The notes under the pieces: generated by a model
What the model was told of the DNA's origin: nothing
Seen by the model: only the letters and a program-made list of their open reading frames with translations
The model's database searches: none
In this document: piece by piece, positions 34,284-43,676 of the stretch
Layout of the letters: each line of letters opens with the position of its first letter
How positions within the stretch are numbered: position 1 is the stretch's first letter
Position numbers and translations under genes: made by a program
Origin: Soehngenia sp.
GTDB taxonomy: Bacteria; Bacillota; Clostridia; Tissierellales; Tissierellaceae
Length of the DNA: 64,000 nucleotides
Assembly (NCBI GenBank): GCA_024637045.1
Contig: JAGXFX010000011.1
Location: 124,001 to 188,000 of the forward strand
Reading direction: 5' to 3'

Positions 34284-37280
34284 TTGAAGCAGATTCATAA
34301 AAGAATACGAATGATAATTTTAATAGTTCTTGCTGTTGTTTTCCTGTCCATATATATAGGAATAAAAGAACCCATTTCAGAGAGCCTTGAAGAAAACGTA
34401 CTCAGTGGATTCGAGTTGACAGCCTATAATAAGTATCAGGTTTTTAACGTAGGTCTCTTGAACATAAAAAACAATGCGGCTTCTCTTTCAAGTCGTTCAA
34501 GCATAAAAGAAGCTATGGGAGAATATCTGCGAGGAGAAATAACCCTTGAGGAACTAAGAGAATATACAATCCCCCGTTATGAAGAAGAGGTTGCAGTATT
34601 TGACAGATCGCGTACAGCTGCAAGGGTAACGATTGATGGAAAAATGATACATGTAGTTGGACCGGATACTAATATCAGGAACTATATCCAATGGGATGCA
34701 GAAGAAGTAGTAATCAGTCATTTTTCTCATGACATTGTAAGTGTTCAGTCTCCTGTTATGGAAGAGGACGAAATTCTTGGCTTTGACATCATACTAACGG
34801 ATATTAGACCAATAATCAAACAAATGGAAATGGGCAGTTATGTTGTAACATTCCCTCTGATAGATTACGAGGATGGAGTTATAAACAAAAATGGCAAGAT
34901 AATATCCTATATATACAGCGACCTAATTGATCGAACAATTGCTATAAGTATAGATGAATCAGTTGTTTATGGTCCCATCCAACAACAAAGGGAAAAATTA
35001 TATTTAAGGTATTTCTTAGTCCTAGCTACTGTATTTTTAATCATCCAGTTCTTAGGGATTAGATATATTGAAAAATTTGTCGAAGAACAATACAGATTAA
35101 AAAATCTGGCTGAAGATAATGAAAACGAGAAGAAAATTTTGATTGATCAAATGAATCAGGGTTTCCTTCTAATTAAAGCAACGAGTTCTCCAAATAATGA
35201 TTACACAGACTATGAAGTAATTGATGTCAACGCTACATTTGAATCAATGTCATCTCTGGACAGAGAAGATATCATAGGAAAATCAGTGCTGCAGATAATA
35301 TCGATTGGTGAAGAGTTAGATGGTGATCAGATTGATGAAGTATTAAGAAACGGAGAATCAAGACAATTTGAATACTATGTAAAAAGTCTGGATCGTTGGT
35401 GGAATCTTTCAGTATATCGACCTAAAGAGTCATACCTTGCCATAATTTGCGATGATATTACAGAAAAAAAGAATATTGAACTTAAGCTAAAGGTCAGAGA
35501 AGAGACAATGAGAATTACCCTGGATATTGCTGGAGAAGGTCTTTGGGATTGGCATTTTGAAGAAGGACTTGTTTATCATAACAAGAAATGGTGTGAAATA
35601 ATGGGCGTGGAGCATACTTCAAGTTCCCACAGATTAGGGGAATTTGTAGGACAGGTTCACCCAGACGATGAGAAACATCTACAGGAAGAGATTGCTAATG
35701 CAATGGCTGGAGAAGGTGATTTTTACAGTGAGTACAGAATGCTCCTAAACGACGGGAGGATAATATGGATCAGGGACAGAGGAACGCTTTTAGCAGATGC
35801 CAATGGCAAACCAATAAGGATGCTTGGAAGTATGGCTGATGTAACCCAGAAGAAACAGGCAGAAGAGGATCTGTTCCTAGAAAAAGAGATTTTCCAGTCT
35901 ACATTGCTATCTGTAGAGGATGGAATAATATCAACTGATGTAGATGGTCACATAACCGTACTGAATCCTGCTGCTGAAGAAATCATAGGATGGACTCAAG
36001 ATGAAGCACTGGGAAAGAGTCTGAGTGAAATATTCAATTTAATAAATCCGAAAAATAAAAAGCCAGTGGAGATTCTTTCTATTGATAAGCAGTCTGTAAA
36101 TGGAAAACTCAAACAGACCGTGCTGGTAACTAGATCAGGAAAGGAATGCACAATTAACAGCAGTGTAGCTTCAATACGTCTGCCAAATAATGAGATAACG
36201 GGATTTGTAATAGTCTTTAGGGATATATCAGAAGTTGTAGAGAGGCAAAAGAAGATTGAATACATGAGTTTCCACGACGAACTAACAGGACTTTATAACC
36301 GTCGCTATACTGAAGATGCATTACGTAGATTGGATACAAAACGGAATCTTCCATTTACAGTAATGGAGATTGACATGAATAATCTTAAATTGACCAATGA
36401 TATTTTTGGTCATGAAATGGGCGACAGAATTATCCGTGAAACAGCTGAATTATTGAAGGAAACATTCAGGGCAGAGGATATAATAGCTCGGACTGGAGGA
36501 GATGAATTTCTTATACTTCTACCGAAAACATCAAAAGAAGAGGCTGAAGAGATCAAGGACAGAATCCAGAAAACAGCTGAACAACACAAAATAGGGTCTC
36601 TAAGTATATCCCTTGCGGTGGGTTTTTCAGTAAAAACCCAGGAAGAAGAGAGGATAGAGGATGTTCTAAGAGCAGCGGACGCATATATGTACGAGGATAA
36701 ACACAAGAAAAGTCAGGATGTTAAAAAGGAAATAATCCTTACCTTCCTGGAGGATAACCGAAATAAATTCGATTCAGAAGAGCAACATAACAAGGATGTA
36801 AGTAAAATGGCAGCAGCATTATACAAAGCTCTTGGCAAGCCAGAAAAAGAAGTAGAGGAGTTTAGGAATGCAGTTAAGCTTCATGATATTGGGAAGATAA
36901 TAATCCCTGTTGAAGTGCTCAATAAGAAAGAGGCATTTACAGATTCTGAGTGGTTGATAATAAGACGTCACCCACAGGTAAGCTATGAAATTCTTAGGAT
37001 TCTGGGATACCACAATGCATATGCAAAAGCGATCCTGTACCATCATGAACGAATTGACGGAAAAGGTTACCCTGAGGGCCTCAAAGGAGATGAAATTCCA
37101 CTTGAATCCAGAATAATTTCAATCGCGGATGCCTATGAATCAATGACATCTGACAGGATGTACAAAAAAATAAAATCAAAAGAAGAAGCCATTAAAGAGT
37201 TAAGAGAAAATGCAGGCAAGCAGTTTGATGCAGAATTGGTAGAGCTATTTGTAAGGAAGGCGCTTCCAAATATTTCATAA
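34284..37280 (+). CDS. Membrane PAS-GGDEF-HD-GYP protein (c-di-GMP synthesis and breakdown)
   Basis: A 998-residue bifunctional signalling protein. Membrane helices near residues 8-27 and 238-258 enclose an extracytoplasmic sensor domain of about 210 residues. Three PAS domains follow (about 285-395, 405-525, 535-655). The GGDEF domain (about 660-815) has intact 'RTGGDEF' and the inhibitory I-site RAED five residues before it. The HD-GYP domain (about 830-995) has 'HDIGK', 'HH' and 'DGKGYP'. Diguanylate cyclase and phosphodiesterase motifs both look catalytic. TTG 34284 follows AAAGGAGGGG. It probably tunes c-di-GMP read by the riboswitch at 28675. The PanE-like gene follows after 32 bases. 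Confidence 0.9.
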   Translation: MKQIHKRIRMIILIVLAVVFLSIYIGIKEPISESLEENVLSGFELTAYNKYQVFNVGLLNIKNNAASLSSRSSIKEAMGEYLRGEITLEELREYTIPRYEEEVAVFDRSRTAARVTIDGKMIHVVGPDTNIRNYIQWDAEEVVISHFSHDIVSVQSPVMEEDEILGFDIILTDIRPIIKQMEMGSYVVTFPLIDYEDGVINKNGKIISYIYSDLIDRTIAISIDESVVYGPIQQQREKLYLRYFLVLATVFLIIQFLGIRYIEKFVEEQYRLKNLAEDNENEKKILIDQMNQGFLLIKATSSPNNDYTDYEVIDVNATFESMSSLDREDIIGKSVLQIISIGEELDGDQIDEVLRNGESRQFEYYVKSLDRWWNLSVYRPKESYLAIICDDITEKKNIELKLKVREETMRITLDIAGEGLWDWHFEEGLVYHNKKWCEIMGVEHTSSSHRLGEFVGQVHPDDEKHLQEEIANAMAGEGDFYSEYRMLLNDGRIIWIRDRGTLLADANGKPIRMLGSMADVTQKKQAEEDLFLEKEIFQSTLLSVEDGIISTDVDGHITVLNPAAEEIIGWTQDEALGKSLSEIFNLINPKNKKPVEILSIDKQSVNGKLKQTVLVTRSGKECTINSSVASIRLPNNEITGFVIVFRDISEVVERQKKIEYMSFHDELTGLYNRRYTEDALRRLDTKRNLPFTVMEIDMNNLKLTNDIFGHEMGDRIIRETAELLKETFRAEDIIARTGGDEFLILLPKTSKEEAEEIKDRIQKTAEQHKIGSLSISLAVGFSVKTQEEERIEDVLRAADAYMYEDKHKKSQDVKKEIILTFLEDNRNKFDSEEQHNKDVSKMAAALYKALGKPEKEVEEFRNAVKLHDIGKIIIPVEVLNKKEAFTDSEWLIIRRHPQVSYEILRILGYHNAYAKAILYHHERIDGKGYPEGLKGDEIPLESRIISIADAYESMTSDRMYKKIKSKEEAIKELRENAGKQFDAELVELFVRKALPNIS

Positions 37281-37312
37281 TGGCAGTTGTAATAGAAAGG
37301 AAGTGAATTGGA

Positions 37313-38233
37313 TTGACTATAAAAAGAGTTTCTCTAGTGGGAATGGGATCACTTGGGCTGATATTTGGTAGTTTTCTGATGGATAAGCTGGGCAGGGAAA
37401 ATGTCGAGTTTGTAATGGATGAAACGAGACTTAAGAAGTATTCTGGTGTAGAAAGACTTATTAACGGGGAAAAATATGATTTTAGGCTTGCATCAGAAAA
37501 TGAAAAAGACAATCCGGCAGACCTAATAATATTTGCAGTTAAGTCCACTGGACTAAAGGATGCAGTTGAAATTGTAAGGAACAAGGTTTCTGATGACACA
37601 ATAATCATCTCACTGCTTAATGGAATAACCAGCGAAGAGGTAATAGGAGAAGCACTTGGAAAAGAAAAAGTAATCTATACAATTGCTGAAGGGATGGACC
37701 CGATTAGAACAGGAGATAACCTGGACTATACAAAGATGGGATATTTACGAATAGGAATAGACAATGAAACTGGCGAGAAAAAAGAAAAGCTTGCAAGAGT
37801 CCTTGCGATGTTTGACAGAACGGCCTTTCCATATAAGCTTGAAGAGGATGTAATGAAGAGGCTGTGGAGTAAATTTATGCTCAATGTTGGAGTCAATCAA
37901 GTGCTTATGATTTATGAAGGAAACTACGATACAATCCAAAAGCCGGGTCCTGCAAGAGACCTGATGATCGATGCAATGAAGGAAGTAATTACTCTTGCTG
38001 AAAAGGAGAACATAAAAATCACAGAAGAGGATATTAATTATTACGTTTCCCTGATTGATACGCTTAATCCGGAAGGAATGCCTTCAATGAGATATGATGG
38101 TCTTCACAAAAGAAAATCTGAGGTTGAGATTTTTGCGGGTACGGTATTGAAGTATGGTAAAAAGCATGGCATTCCTACACCAATAAACCAGGATATTTAC
38201 GATAGAATAATAAAACTAGAATCGAAATATTAG
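37313..38233 (+). CDS. Ketopantoate reductase-family protein (PanE/ApbA-like)
   Basis: A 306-residue NADPH-dependent 2-dehydropantoate reductase-like enzyme. It has the Rossmann motif 'VGMGSLGLIFG' (residues 8-18), 'VKSTGLKDAVE', 'SLLNGITSEEVIGE', the catalytic lysine segment 'MKRLWSKFMLNVGVNQ' near residue 183, and 'KRKSEVEIFAGTVLKYGKKHGIPTPIN' with the conserved Glu. Clostridia carry several paralogues and only some act on ketopantoate, so I do not assign panE. With panB at 1767 it could supply pantoate, but the two are 35 kb apart. The TTG 37313 start follows AAAGGAAG. It follows the c-di-GMP protein closely, perhaps co-transcribed. Confidence 0.83.
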   Translation: MTIKRVSLVGMGSLGLIFGSFLMDKLGRENVEFVMDETRLKKYSGVERLINGEKYDFRLASENEKDNPADLIIFAVKSTGLKDAVEIVRNKVSDDTIIISLLNGITSEEVIGEALGKEKVIYTIAEGMDPIRTGDNLDYTKMGYLRIGIDNETGEKKEKLARVLAMFDRTAFPYKLEEDVMKRLWSKFMLNVGVNQVLMIYEGNYDTIQKPGPARDLMIDAMKEVITLAEKENIKITEEDINYYVSLIDTLNPEGMPSMRYDGLHKRKSEVEIFAGTVLKYGKKHGIPTPINQDIYDRIIKLESKY

Positions 38234-38244
38234 TAGCTAAGATT

Positions 38245-38279
38245 AACGTCAATTAAAAATAATTGGCGTTTTTTTCTTT
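38245..38279 (+). terminator. Terminator after the PanE-like gene
   Basis: AACGTCAATT (38245-38254) pairs with AATTGGCGTT (38261-38270) with one wobble and is followed by TTTTTCTTT. Confidence 0.85.
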
Positions 38280-38300
38280 AAAAAAATACCCTAAAAAAGA

Positions 38301-38329
38301 TTGACAAGTAACTGACAAGAGAGTAATAT
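38301..38329 (+). promoter_or_regulatory. Promoter of the arsenic cluster
   Basis: TTGACA (38301-38306), a 17-base spacer and TAATAT (38324-38329) form a sigma-A promoter 60 bases before arsR. Confidence 0.65.
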
Positions 38330-38332
38330 ATA

Positions 38333-38354
38333 CATATACTCATAAGTGCATATG
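38333..38354. promoter_or_regulatory. Candidate ArsR operator
   Basis: An imperfect AT-rich palindrome has arms CATAT (38333-38337) and ATATG (38350-38354) around ACTCATAAGTGC. It lies just downstream of the -10 box. Position and symmetry fit an ArsR/SmtB-family site, and the intervening CTCATAAGTG resembles the half-sites of that family. Confidence 0.5.
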
Positions 38355-38388
38355 AAAATATATAAAAACACTCTGGAAGGAGATCAAT

Positions 38389-38742
38389 ATGGATCAACTT
38401 ACAAATATTTTTAAAGTTTTATCTGATCAGACAAGACTAAGAGCTGTTGTATTGCTCTACAAAGAAGAACTCTGTGTATGTGAGCTTGAAGGAGTATTGG
38501 ACTTGTCCCAGCCTAAGATATCCAAAAGCCTCTCTAAATTGAGAGATCTTAATCTTGTCCAGGATGAGCGGAAGGAAAAGTTTGTATTTTATACACTTAA
38601 AAAGGACAATGAAATACTTAATCGAATAATACAGGGAATTCTTGAAAATCTGGAGGAATATCCTCAGCTTCAGGAAGATATAAAGAGACTTGGTGAAAAG
38701 GAGAAATTCCTTAACAAGTGTAACCCTTTATCAATACTTTAA
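38389..38742 (+). CDS. arsR: ArsR/SmtB-family arsenic-responsive repressor
   Basis: A 117-residue winged-helix repressor. The alpha-3 metalloid site 'ELCVCEL' (Cys29, Cys31) is the classic As(III)/Sb(III) sensing motif of ArsR, and the recognition helix 'LSQPKISKSLSKLRDLNLV' follows. Arsenite binding should release the operator just upstream (38333). It is first in the cluster permease-UspA-thioredoxin-acr3. GGAAGGAG precedes the start. Confidence 0.9.
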   Translation: MDQLTNIFKVLSDQTRLRAVVLLYKEELCVCELEGVLDLSQPKISKSLSKLRDLNLVQDERKEKFVFYTLKKDNEILNRIIQGILENLEEYPQLQEDIKRLGEKEKFLNKCNPLSIL

Positions 38743-38760
38743 TAGGCTAGGAGTGATAAC

Positions 38761-39765
38761 ATGGTAATTTTTAGTTGGCTTAACAGCCAATTGCTTAAAA
38801 TGGAGTGGCTATACGACTTTGTGGAGATGCTTGTTGAAAGTGTATTTGGACTTGATATGAACGAAAGAATTGGTGGAAGCGTCCATTTCTTTATATATGA
38901 TGTTGTGAAGATTTTCATACTGCTATCATTTCTAATTTTTACTATTTCATATATTCAAAGCTTCTTCCCACCGGAAAGAACCAGAAAAATACTTGGAAAA
39001 TACAAAGGCATATCAGCAAATATCCTGGGAGCTCTACTAGGTACAGTAACACCATTTTGTTCCTGCTCTTCAATTCCGTTATTTATTGGATTTACAAGTG
39101 CTGGACTTCCTATAGGAGTTACATTCTCATTCCTGATATCATCTCCACTTGTGGACCTTGCATCAGTATTACTGCTTGCAAGTATATTTAATTGGAGGAT
39201 AGCAATAGCATATGTGATAGTTGGATTGATACTAGCAGTAATCGGGGGTTCAATCATAAGCAAGGCAAAGCTGGAGAAATATGTTGAACCATTTGTATTC
39301 AACAATAATATGATGGATACAGAACAGGAAGAACTGACCAGACATGACAGGATACTATTTGCAAAAGATCAGGTTCTAGACATCATAAACAAGGTATGGT
39401 TATATATACTGATCGGTGTAGGAATCGGAGCACTGATTCACAACTGGATTCCTGAAAGCGTAATATCAGCTATACTCGGACAGGACAAATGGTACTCAGT
39501 ACTGTTGGCAACATTAGTGGGAATACCCATGTATGCTGATATATTCGGAACCCTGCCAATTGCTGAAGCTCTTGTAGCAAAGGGAGTCGGAATAGGAACA
39601 GCACTTGCCTTTATGATGGCAGTAACTGCGCTTTCCTTACCTTCACTTATTATGCTTAAAAAGGTTGTAAAGACAAAGTTGCTAGTGATATTTACGGGAA
39701 TTGTGACTGTAGGAATTCTTATTATAGGTTACACATTCAATTCGTTTGGATATTTATTTCTATAA
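38761..39765 (+). CDS. YraQ/ArsP-type permease
   Basis: A 334-residue membrane protein with about eight helices from the permease family (former DUF318) that includes ArsP, an exporter of trivalent organoarsenicals. The signature 'GTVTPFCSCSSIPLFIGFTSAG' is near residue 96; its paired Cys in 'FCSCSS' is the presumed thiol site. The second half repeats the pattern ('GIPMYADIFGTLPIAEAL'). It lies 18 bases after arsR, behind GGAGTG. In this setting, efflux of methylated or inorganic arsenic or another soft metal is the best guess; related proteins also move copper or zinc. Confidence 0.82.
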   Translation: MVIFSWLNSQLLKMEWLYDFVEMLVESVFGLDMNERIGGSVHFFIYDVVKIFILLSFLIFTISYIQSFFPPERTRKILGKYKGISANILGALLGTVTPFCSCSSIPLFIGFTSAGLPIGVTFSFLISSPLVDLASVLLLASIFNWRIAIAYVIVGLILAVIGGSIISKAKLEKYVEPFVFNNNMMDTEQEELTRHDRILFAKDQVLDIINKVWLYILIGVGIGALIHNWIPESVISAILGQDKWYSVLLATLVGIPMYADIFGTLPIAEALVAKGVGIGTALAFMMAVTALSLPSLIMLKKVVKTKLLVIFTGIVTVGILIIGYTFNSFGYLFL

Positions 39766-39900
39766 GAAGAAAAATCCAGATTCCAGTCTATTTCATATGG
39801 AAACTGAATTGAACAGGGGTATAAAACTAGTGAAATGATATTAAATAAATGAACTCTGAAAATTCTGTTGCAGAATAACTTTTAATAGGGAGGGATTAAG

Positions 39901-40743
39901 ATGTTTGAAAAAATAATAATATCCTCAGAACCATCTTCTGAAGAGCATGACATTACAGAGTGTTTGAAAGGGTTAAAAAAGCTAGGAACAGAAAAATGTC
40001 TGCTATTATACTGCTTGGATCCTAATGAAGGAGGAGCAAAGATATCATCGTTTTATCAAAAGACCTTGGAAAATTACTCGGAAAAACAAAAGGTCATATT
40101 GGAAAGCCAGGGATATGAGGTAGAAAAAAGCGTTGATTTTGGAGAAGCCGACGATGAGGTAAATATGCTTGCCAATGAAGATAATTATTCTTTGGTCGTA
40201 GTAGGTGGGACAATCCAATCCTTAATAAGGGAAAAGTTCCTGGGAGGCATGGAGTACCAAATTATAATTCATTCCAGGATACCAATTCTCGTGGTCAGGG
40301 TATCAAAATTCAATGACGATGAGCCATTGATTGAAAAATGCAAAATAACTGACCATGTTTTATTCCCAACAGACTTCTCAAAAAACTCAAGGATGGCTTT
40401 TAGCCTGATTCTAGAAATGGTAAAGTCAGGAGTCAAGAATGTCAGTGTTGTTCACGTAGCTGAAAGGGACACAGAAGAGGATTCAAGAAGAGATATTATG
40501 GAGAAACTTCAGTTATATGAAGTAGAGCTTGCCAAGTCGGGGGCAGAAAATGTTAGAGTGAGTATACTTTATGGAGAACCATCTGATGAAATTATAGATT
40601 ACACGGAGGAATCAGGTGCTACACTTATAGTAATGGGTTCACAGGGGAGAGGGTTTCTACAGGAAATTTTTATTGGAAGTGTAAGTCATGATCTCGTCCG
40701 AAAGTCACCGGTATCAGTACTATTGGTTCCGGCGAAAAGATAA
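39901..40743 (+). CDS. Tandem universal stress protein (two UspA domains)
   Basis: A 280-residue cytoplasmic protein made of two UspA domains. The second (about 145-280) is canonical, with 'DHVLFPTDFSKNSRMA', 'GEPSDEIIDYTEESGATLIVMGSQGRGFLQEIFIGSVSHDLVRKSPVSVLLV'. Its G-2x-G-9x-G(S/T) pattern suggests ATP binding. The first (1-140) is more diverged. It sits inside the arsenic cluster between the permease and the thioredoxin-like gene, an uncommon partner. A GGGAGGG ribosome site precedes ATG 39901. The role is probably stress adaptation; the mechanism is unknown. Confidence 0.85.
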   Translation: MFEKIIISSEPSSEEHDITECLKGLKKLGTEKCLLLYCLDPNEGGAKISSFYQKTLENYSEKQKVILESQGYEVEKSVDFGEADDEVNMLANEDNYSLVVVGGTIQSLIREKFLGGMEYQIIIHSRIPILVVRVSKFNDDEPLIEKCKITDHVLFPTDFSKNSRMAFSLILEMVKSGVKNVSVVHVAERDTEEDSRRDIMEKLQLYEVELAKSGAENVRVSILYGEPSDEIIDYTEESGATLIVMGSQGRGFLQEIFIGSVSHDLVRKSPVSVLLVPAKR

Positions 40744-40788
40744 CTGGTTGAAGCTAAGAAAATAATTAATATTTAGGGAGGAAACATA

Positions 40789-41016
40789 ATGGTAATTAAA
40801 ATTTTAGGAACAGGCTGCAAGAAATGTCAAAAGACAGAAGACAATGCTAGAGAGGCAGTAAAGGAGCTTGGACTAGAAGCAATAATCGAAAAGGTTGAAG
40901 ATGTGCAGGGAATAATGTCCTATGGTGTAATGTCTACACCAGCCCTTGTTATCGACGAGCAGGTAAAAGTTAAGGGAAAAGTCCCAACAGTTGAAGAAAT
41001 AAAGAAGATGCTGTAA
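40789..41016 (+). CDS. Small thioredoxin-like disulfide protein
   Basis: A 75-residue glutaredoxin/thioredoxin-like protein of the 'redox-active disulfide protein 2' type. It begins 'MVIKILGTGCKKCQKTEDNAREAV', with the CxxC active site (Cys10, Cys13) at the start of helix 1, and has the cis-proline loop 'VMSTPALVID'. It lies in the arsenic cluster, where such proteins can serve as a thiol reductant, for example for arsenate or the ArsP-type permease. A GGGAGGAAA site precedes it. Confidence 0.88.
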   Translation: MVIKILGTGCKKCQKTEDNAREAVKELGLEAIIEKVEDVQGIMSYGVMSTPALVIDEQVKVKGKVPTVEEIKKML

Positions 41017-41019
41017 AGG

Positions 41020-41053
41020 CATAAGCCAGCTGAAAAAAATCACCTGGCTTATG
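41020..41053 (+). terminator. Hairpin between the thioredoxin-like and acr3 genes
   Basis: CATAAGCCAG (41020-41029) pairs perfectly with CTGGCTTATG (41044-41053) around an A-rich loop. No T tract follows. It could reduce read-through or set a processing end before acr3. Confidence 0.55.
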
Positions 41054-41095
41054 ATTAACTATATTGACAGCAATATTTTTTATGGAGGAGATAAT

Positions 41096-42142
41096 ATGTC
41101 CAAACAAAATCTAGCAGGAATAAGTTTTTTTGAGAAATACCTTACGGTCTGGGTAGCATTGTGTATGGCTATCGGAGTTGCAATTGGGGTATATCTTCCA
41201 GGAATACCGGAATTTTTAAGTCAATTTGAATATTATAGCGTATCAATTCCAGTTGCAATACTTATATGGCTTATGATCTATCCAATGATGCTTAAGGTAG
41301 ACTTTAAGAGTGTCAAGCAAGTTGGAGAGAATCCTAAAGGGCTAATAGTAACATGGGTAACAAACTGGCTGATAAAACCATTTACAATGTTTGCAATCGC
41401 GTATTTGTTTTTCAATGTATTCTACAGCAATCTAATCGATGCCGAAATAGCAAAGCAGTACCTTGCAGGAGCTGTACTTCTTGGAGCAGCACCCTGTACG
41501 GCAATGGTATTTGTATGGAGTCACCTTACAAAAGGAAATCCAGCATACACCCTTGTACAGGTAGCTACAAATGACCTGATAATCCTGGTTGCATTTGTGC
41601 CAATAGTAGCACTTTTGCTCGGAGTAAGTGATATTTTCGTTCCTTGGGGAACACTGTTTCTTTCAGTAGTCTTGTTTGTTGTAATACCACTTGTTGCAGG
41701 AGTTGTATCAAGATCTGTAATAACAAAGAACAGAGGACTTGAATACTTTGAAAATGTGTATATCCCAAAGTTCAATAATGTTACAATAGGAGGACTGCTT
41801 CTTACTCTTATTATCATCTTCTCATTCCAGGGACAGATAATAATAGATAATCCACTGAACATTCTTCTTATAGCAATACCTTTGATAATTCAGACATTCC
41901 TAATCTTCTTTATCGCATATATGTGGGCAAAGGCATGGAAACTGCCACACAATGTAGCAGCCCCTGCTGGAATGATTGGAGCATCAAACTTCTTCGAGCT
42001 TGCGGTAGCAGTAGCAATTTCAGTTTTCGGAATCACTTCAGGAGCTGCTGTAGCAACTGTTGTAGGAGTCTTGGTTGAGGTCCCCGTTATGTTGATTCTG
42101 GTAAAAATAGCAAACAATACAAGAGGCTGGTTTACAGCTTAA
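41096..42142 (+). CDS. acr3: Acr3-family arsenite efflux transporter
   Basis: A 348-residue transporter with ten helices. Acr3 signatures are 'LIWLMIYPMMLKVDF' near residue 65, 'TNWLIKPFTMFAIAYLFF', the essential cysteine in 'GAAPCTAMVFVWSHLTKG' (near residue 138) and 'VATNDLIILVAFVPIV'. It expels arsenite using the proton gradient. I choose ATG 41096 after GGAGGAG; a longer in-frame reading from 41051 overlaps the preceding hairpin. It is last in the arsR-led cluster and followed by a terminator. Confidence 0.93.
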   Translation: MSKQNLAGISFFEKYLTVWVALCMAIGVAIGVYLPGIPEFLSQFEYYSVSIPVAILIWLMIYPMMLKVDFKSVKQVGENPKGLIVTWVTNWLIKPFTMFAIAYLFFNVFYSNLIDAEIAKQYLAGAVLLGAAPCTAMVFVWSHLTKGNPAYTLVQVATNDLIILVAFVPIVALLLGVSDIFVPWGTLFLSVVLFVVIPLVAGVVSRSVITKNRGLEYFENVYIPKFNNVTIGGLLLTLIIIFSFQGQIIIDNPLNILLIAIPLIIQTFLIFFIAYMWAKAWKLPHNVAAPAGMIGASNFFELAVAVAISVFGITSGAAVATVVGVLVEVPVMLILVKIANNTRGWFTA

Positions 42143-42146
42143 TAAG

Positions 42147-42178
42147 TGAGCTCCCTAAAAAAAAGGGAGCCTCTTTTA
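42147..42178 (+). terminator. Terminator of the arsenic cluster
   Basis: GAGCTCCCT (42147-42155) pairs with AGGGAGCCTC (42163-42172) across an A-rich loop and is followed by TTTTA. Confidence 0.8.
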
Positions 42179-42257
42179 TGTGCAAATATGGTCCATATCT
42201 GATATACTATATTTTTATAATATAGAGTTTATATAATCACTAAAAGTGAGGCAGACC

Positions 42258-43553
42258 ATGGACAAAGATAATAAATTATCAAACAAAACTAAAAAGACCT
42301 ATTACGGATGGACCATTGTGGCCGTGGCAGCCCTGACACTGTTTTTTTCAGGACCTGGACAGACATTTTCCGTATCCATATTTATAGATTATTACGTTGA
42401 GACATTTGGCTGGGGAAGAACAGAAGTTTCCAGCTACTATTCAATGGCAACACTTGTTGCAGGATTTACACTTCCCTTAATCGGAAGAGCAATCGATAAA
42501 AACGGTCAGAGAAAAATGGTGGCTTTTATAGCATTTGCACTTGGTATGGCTGCTCTTTGGATGAGCTTTGTAAGGACTCCTCTGATGCTGATCATCGGTT
42601 TCTTTTTGCTCAGACTTCTAGGCCAGGGGTCGATGACACTGCTGCCAAACACCTTGGTACCGGCATGGTTTCTAAGAAACAGAGGCAAGGCATTGAGTTT
42701 GATGGCTCTAGGAGGAGTAATTGGATCAGCTGCAATTCCACCGTTAAACAACTATATGCTGGTGAATTTCGGAGCTGCAATAGCCTGGAGAACCTGGACG
42801 GCACTTCTGCTTTTGATAATGATACCAGTTGGATGGACTTTTATCAGAAATAGGCCTGAAGAAAAAGGGCTTCAGCCCGATGGAGACACAGATGATGATA
42901 TTGAGCAAAACAGATTAAGACCGGCAAAGAAAATCCAAGTAAGCAGTTATCCCTGGAAACTGGATGAAGCAATGAAGACCAGAGCATTTTGGTTCTTGCT
43001 TCTTACCATGGCAATTCCATCGATGATTAATACAGGGATAACATTTCACATAGTATCAATTATTGGAGAAAAAGGTTATTCATCTGCTTTTGCAGCAACT
43101 GTTCTTAGCATTGTGGCCCTTAGCCAATTTCCAATGACATTTGTAGCTGGATTTGTGGTGGATAATGTTAAAGTTCATTATGTTAAAGGTTTTAATTATA
43201 TACTGTATCTGATTGTAGTAGTGGCAGTGCTTATTGGAAAGAGTCCGGCAATGTTGATTGTCTATGCAGTCCTTCATGGAGTATTTATGGCTTTCGACTC
43301 AGTAAGTACAGGGGTAATATGGCCAAACTATTTTGGGAGTGCCAACCTTGGCAGCATACGTAGCATTACAATGACTTCAATGGTAGTGGGATCAGCACTG
43401 GGACCCTTGCCCTTTGGCATGGCATATGATACTTTCGGAGGATACAGTGAAATACTATTGATAATGATGGTATTCCCAGTACTTGGGGCGCTGGCATCAT
43501 TTGCATCACCTGCTCCAAAAGAACCGGAGCAAACAGAGGAAGAGGAAGTTTAA
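42258..43553 (+). CDS. MFS transporter, monocarboxylate/oxalate-formate type
   Basis: A 431-residue major facilitator with 12 predicted helices and a central soluble loop near residues 205-235. It begins 'TYYGWTIVAVAALTLFFSGPGQTFSVSIFIDYYVETFGWGR', characteristic of the oxalate/formate-monocarboxylate antiporter group, and carries the MFS loop 2-3 motif 'GRAIDKNGQRKM'. I choose ATG 42258 after AGTGAGG; the in-frame GTG at 42246 overlaps it. The Ldh2-type dehydrogenase gene follows on the same strand, though a terminator separates the two, so a hydroxy-acid or keto-acid substrate is plausible but unproven. Confidence 0.83.
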   Translation: MDKDNKLSNKTKKTYYGWTIVAVAALTLFFSGPGQTFSVSIFIDYYVETFGWGRTEVSSYYSMATLVAGFTLPLIGRAIDKNGQRKMVAFIAFALGMAALWMSFVRTPLMLIIGFFLLRLLGQGSMTLLPNTLVPAWFLRNRGKALSLMALGGVIGSAAIPPLNNYMLVNFGAAIAWRTWTALLLLIMIPVGWTFIRNRPEEKGLQPDGDTDDDIEQNRLRPAKKIQVSSYPWKLDEAMKTRAFWFLLLTMAIPSMINTGITFHIVSIIGEKGYSSAFAATVLSIVALSQFPMTFVAGFVVDNVKVHYVKGFNYILYLIVVVAVLIGKSPAMLIVYAVLHGVFMAFDSVSTGVIWPNYFGSANLGSIRSITMTSMVVGSALGPLPFGMAYDTFGGYSEILLIMMVFPVLGALASFASPAPKEPEQTEEEEV

Positions 43554-43618
43554 TGAAGCAATTGTCAAAGAAAGAATTGAAGGAAGAACTGGATAGAGTG
43601 GAACTAACAAATGAATAA
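43553..43618 (+). CDS. Possible 21-residue coupled peptide
   Basis: The MFS stop TAA overlaps an ATG by one base, opening a 21-codon frame ('MKQLSKKELKEELDRVELTNE', written in one-letter code only as a candidate). An AGAGGAAGAGG site is suitably placed. It is too short to judge by composition, and it could be chance. Confidence 0.25.
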   Translation: MKQLSKKELKEELDRVELTNE

Positions 43619-43646
43619 AGGATCAAATAATATTACCAAATTTAAG

Positions 43647-43676
43647 TCTGTCCCCAGAAGGGGATGGATTTTTTGT
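43647..43676 (+). terminator. Terminator after the MFS gene
   Basis: TCTGTCCCC (43647-43655) pairs with GGGGATGGA (43660-43668) through two wobbles and is followed by TTTTTTG. Confidence 0.75.

Noticed and set aside
37313-38233. Assigning panE
   Set aside because: The family has many paralogues with other substrates, and no pantothenate gene is adjacent.
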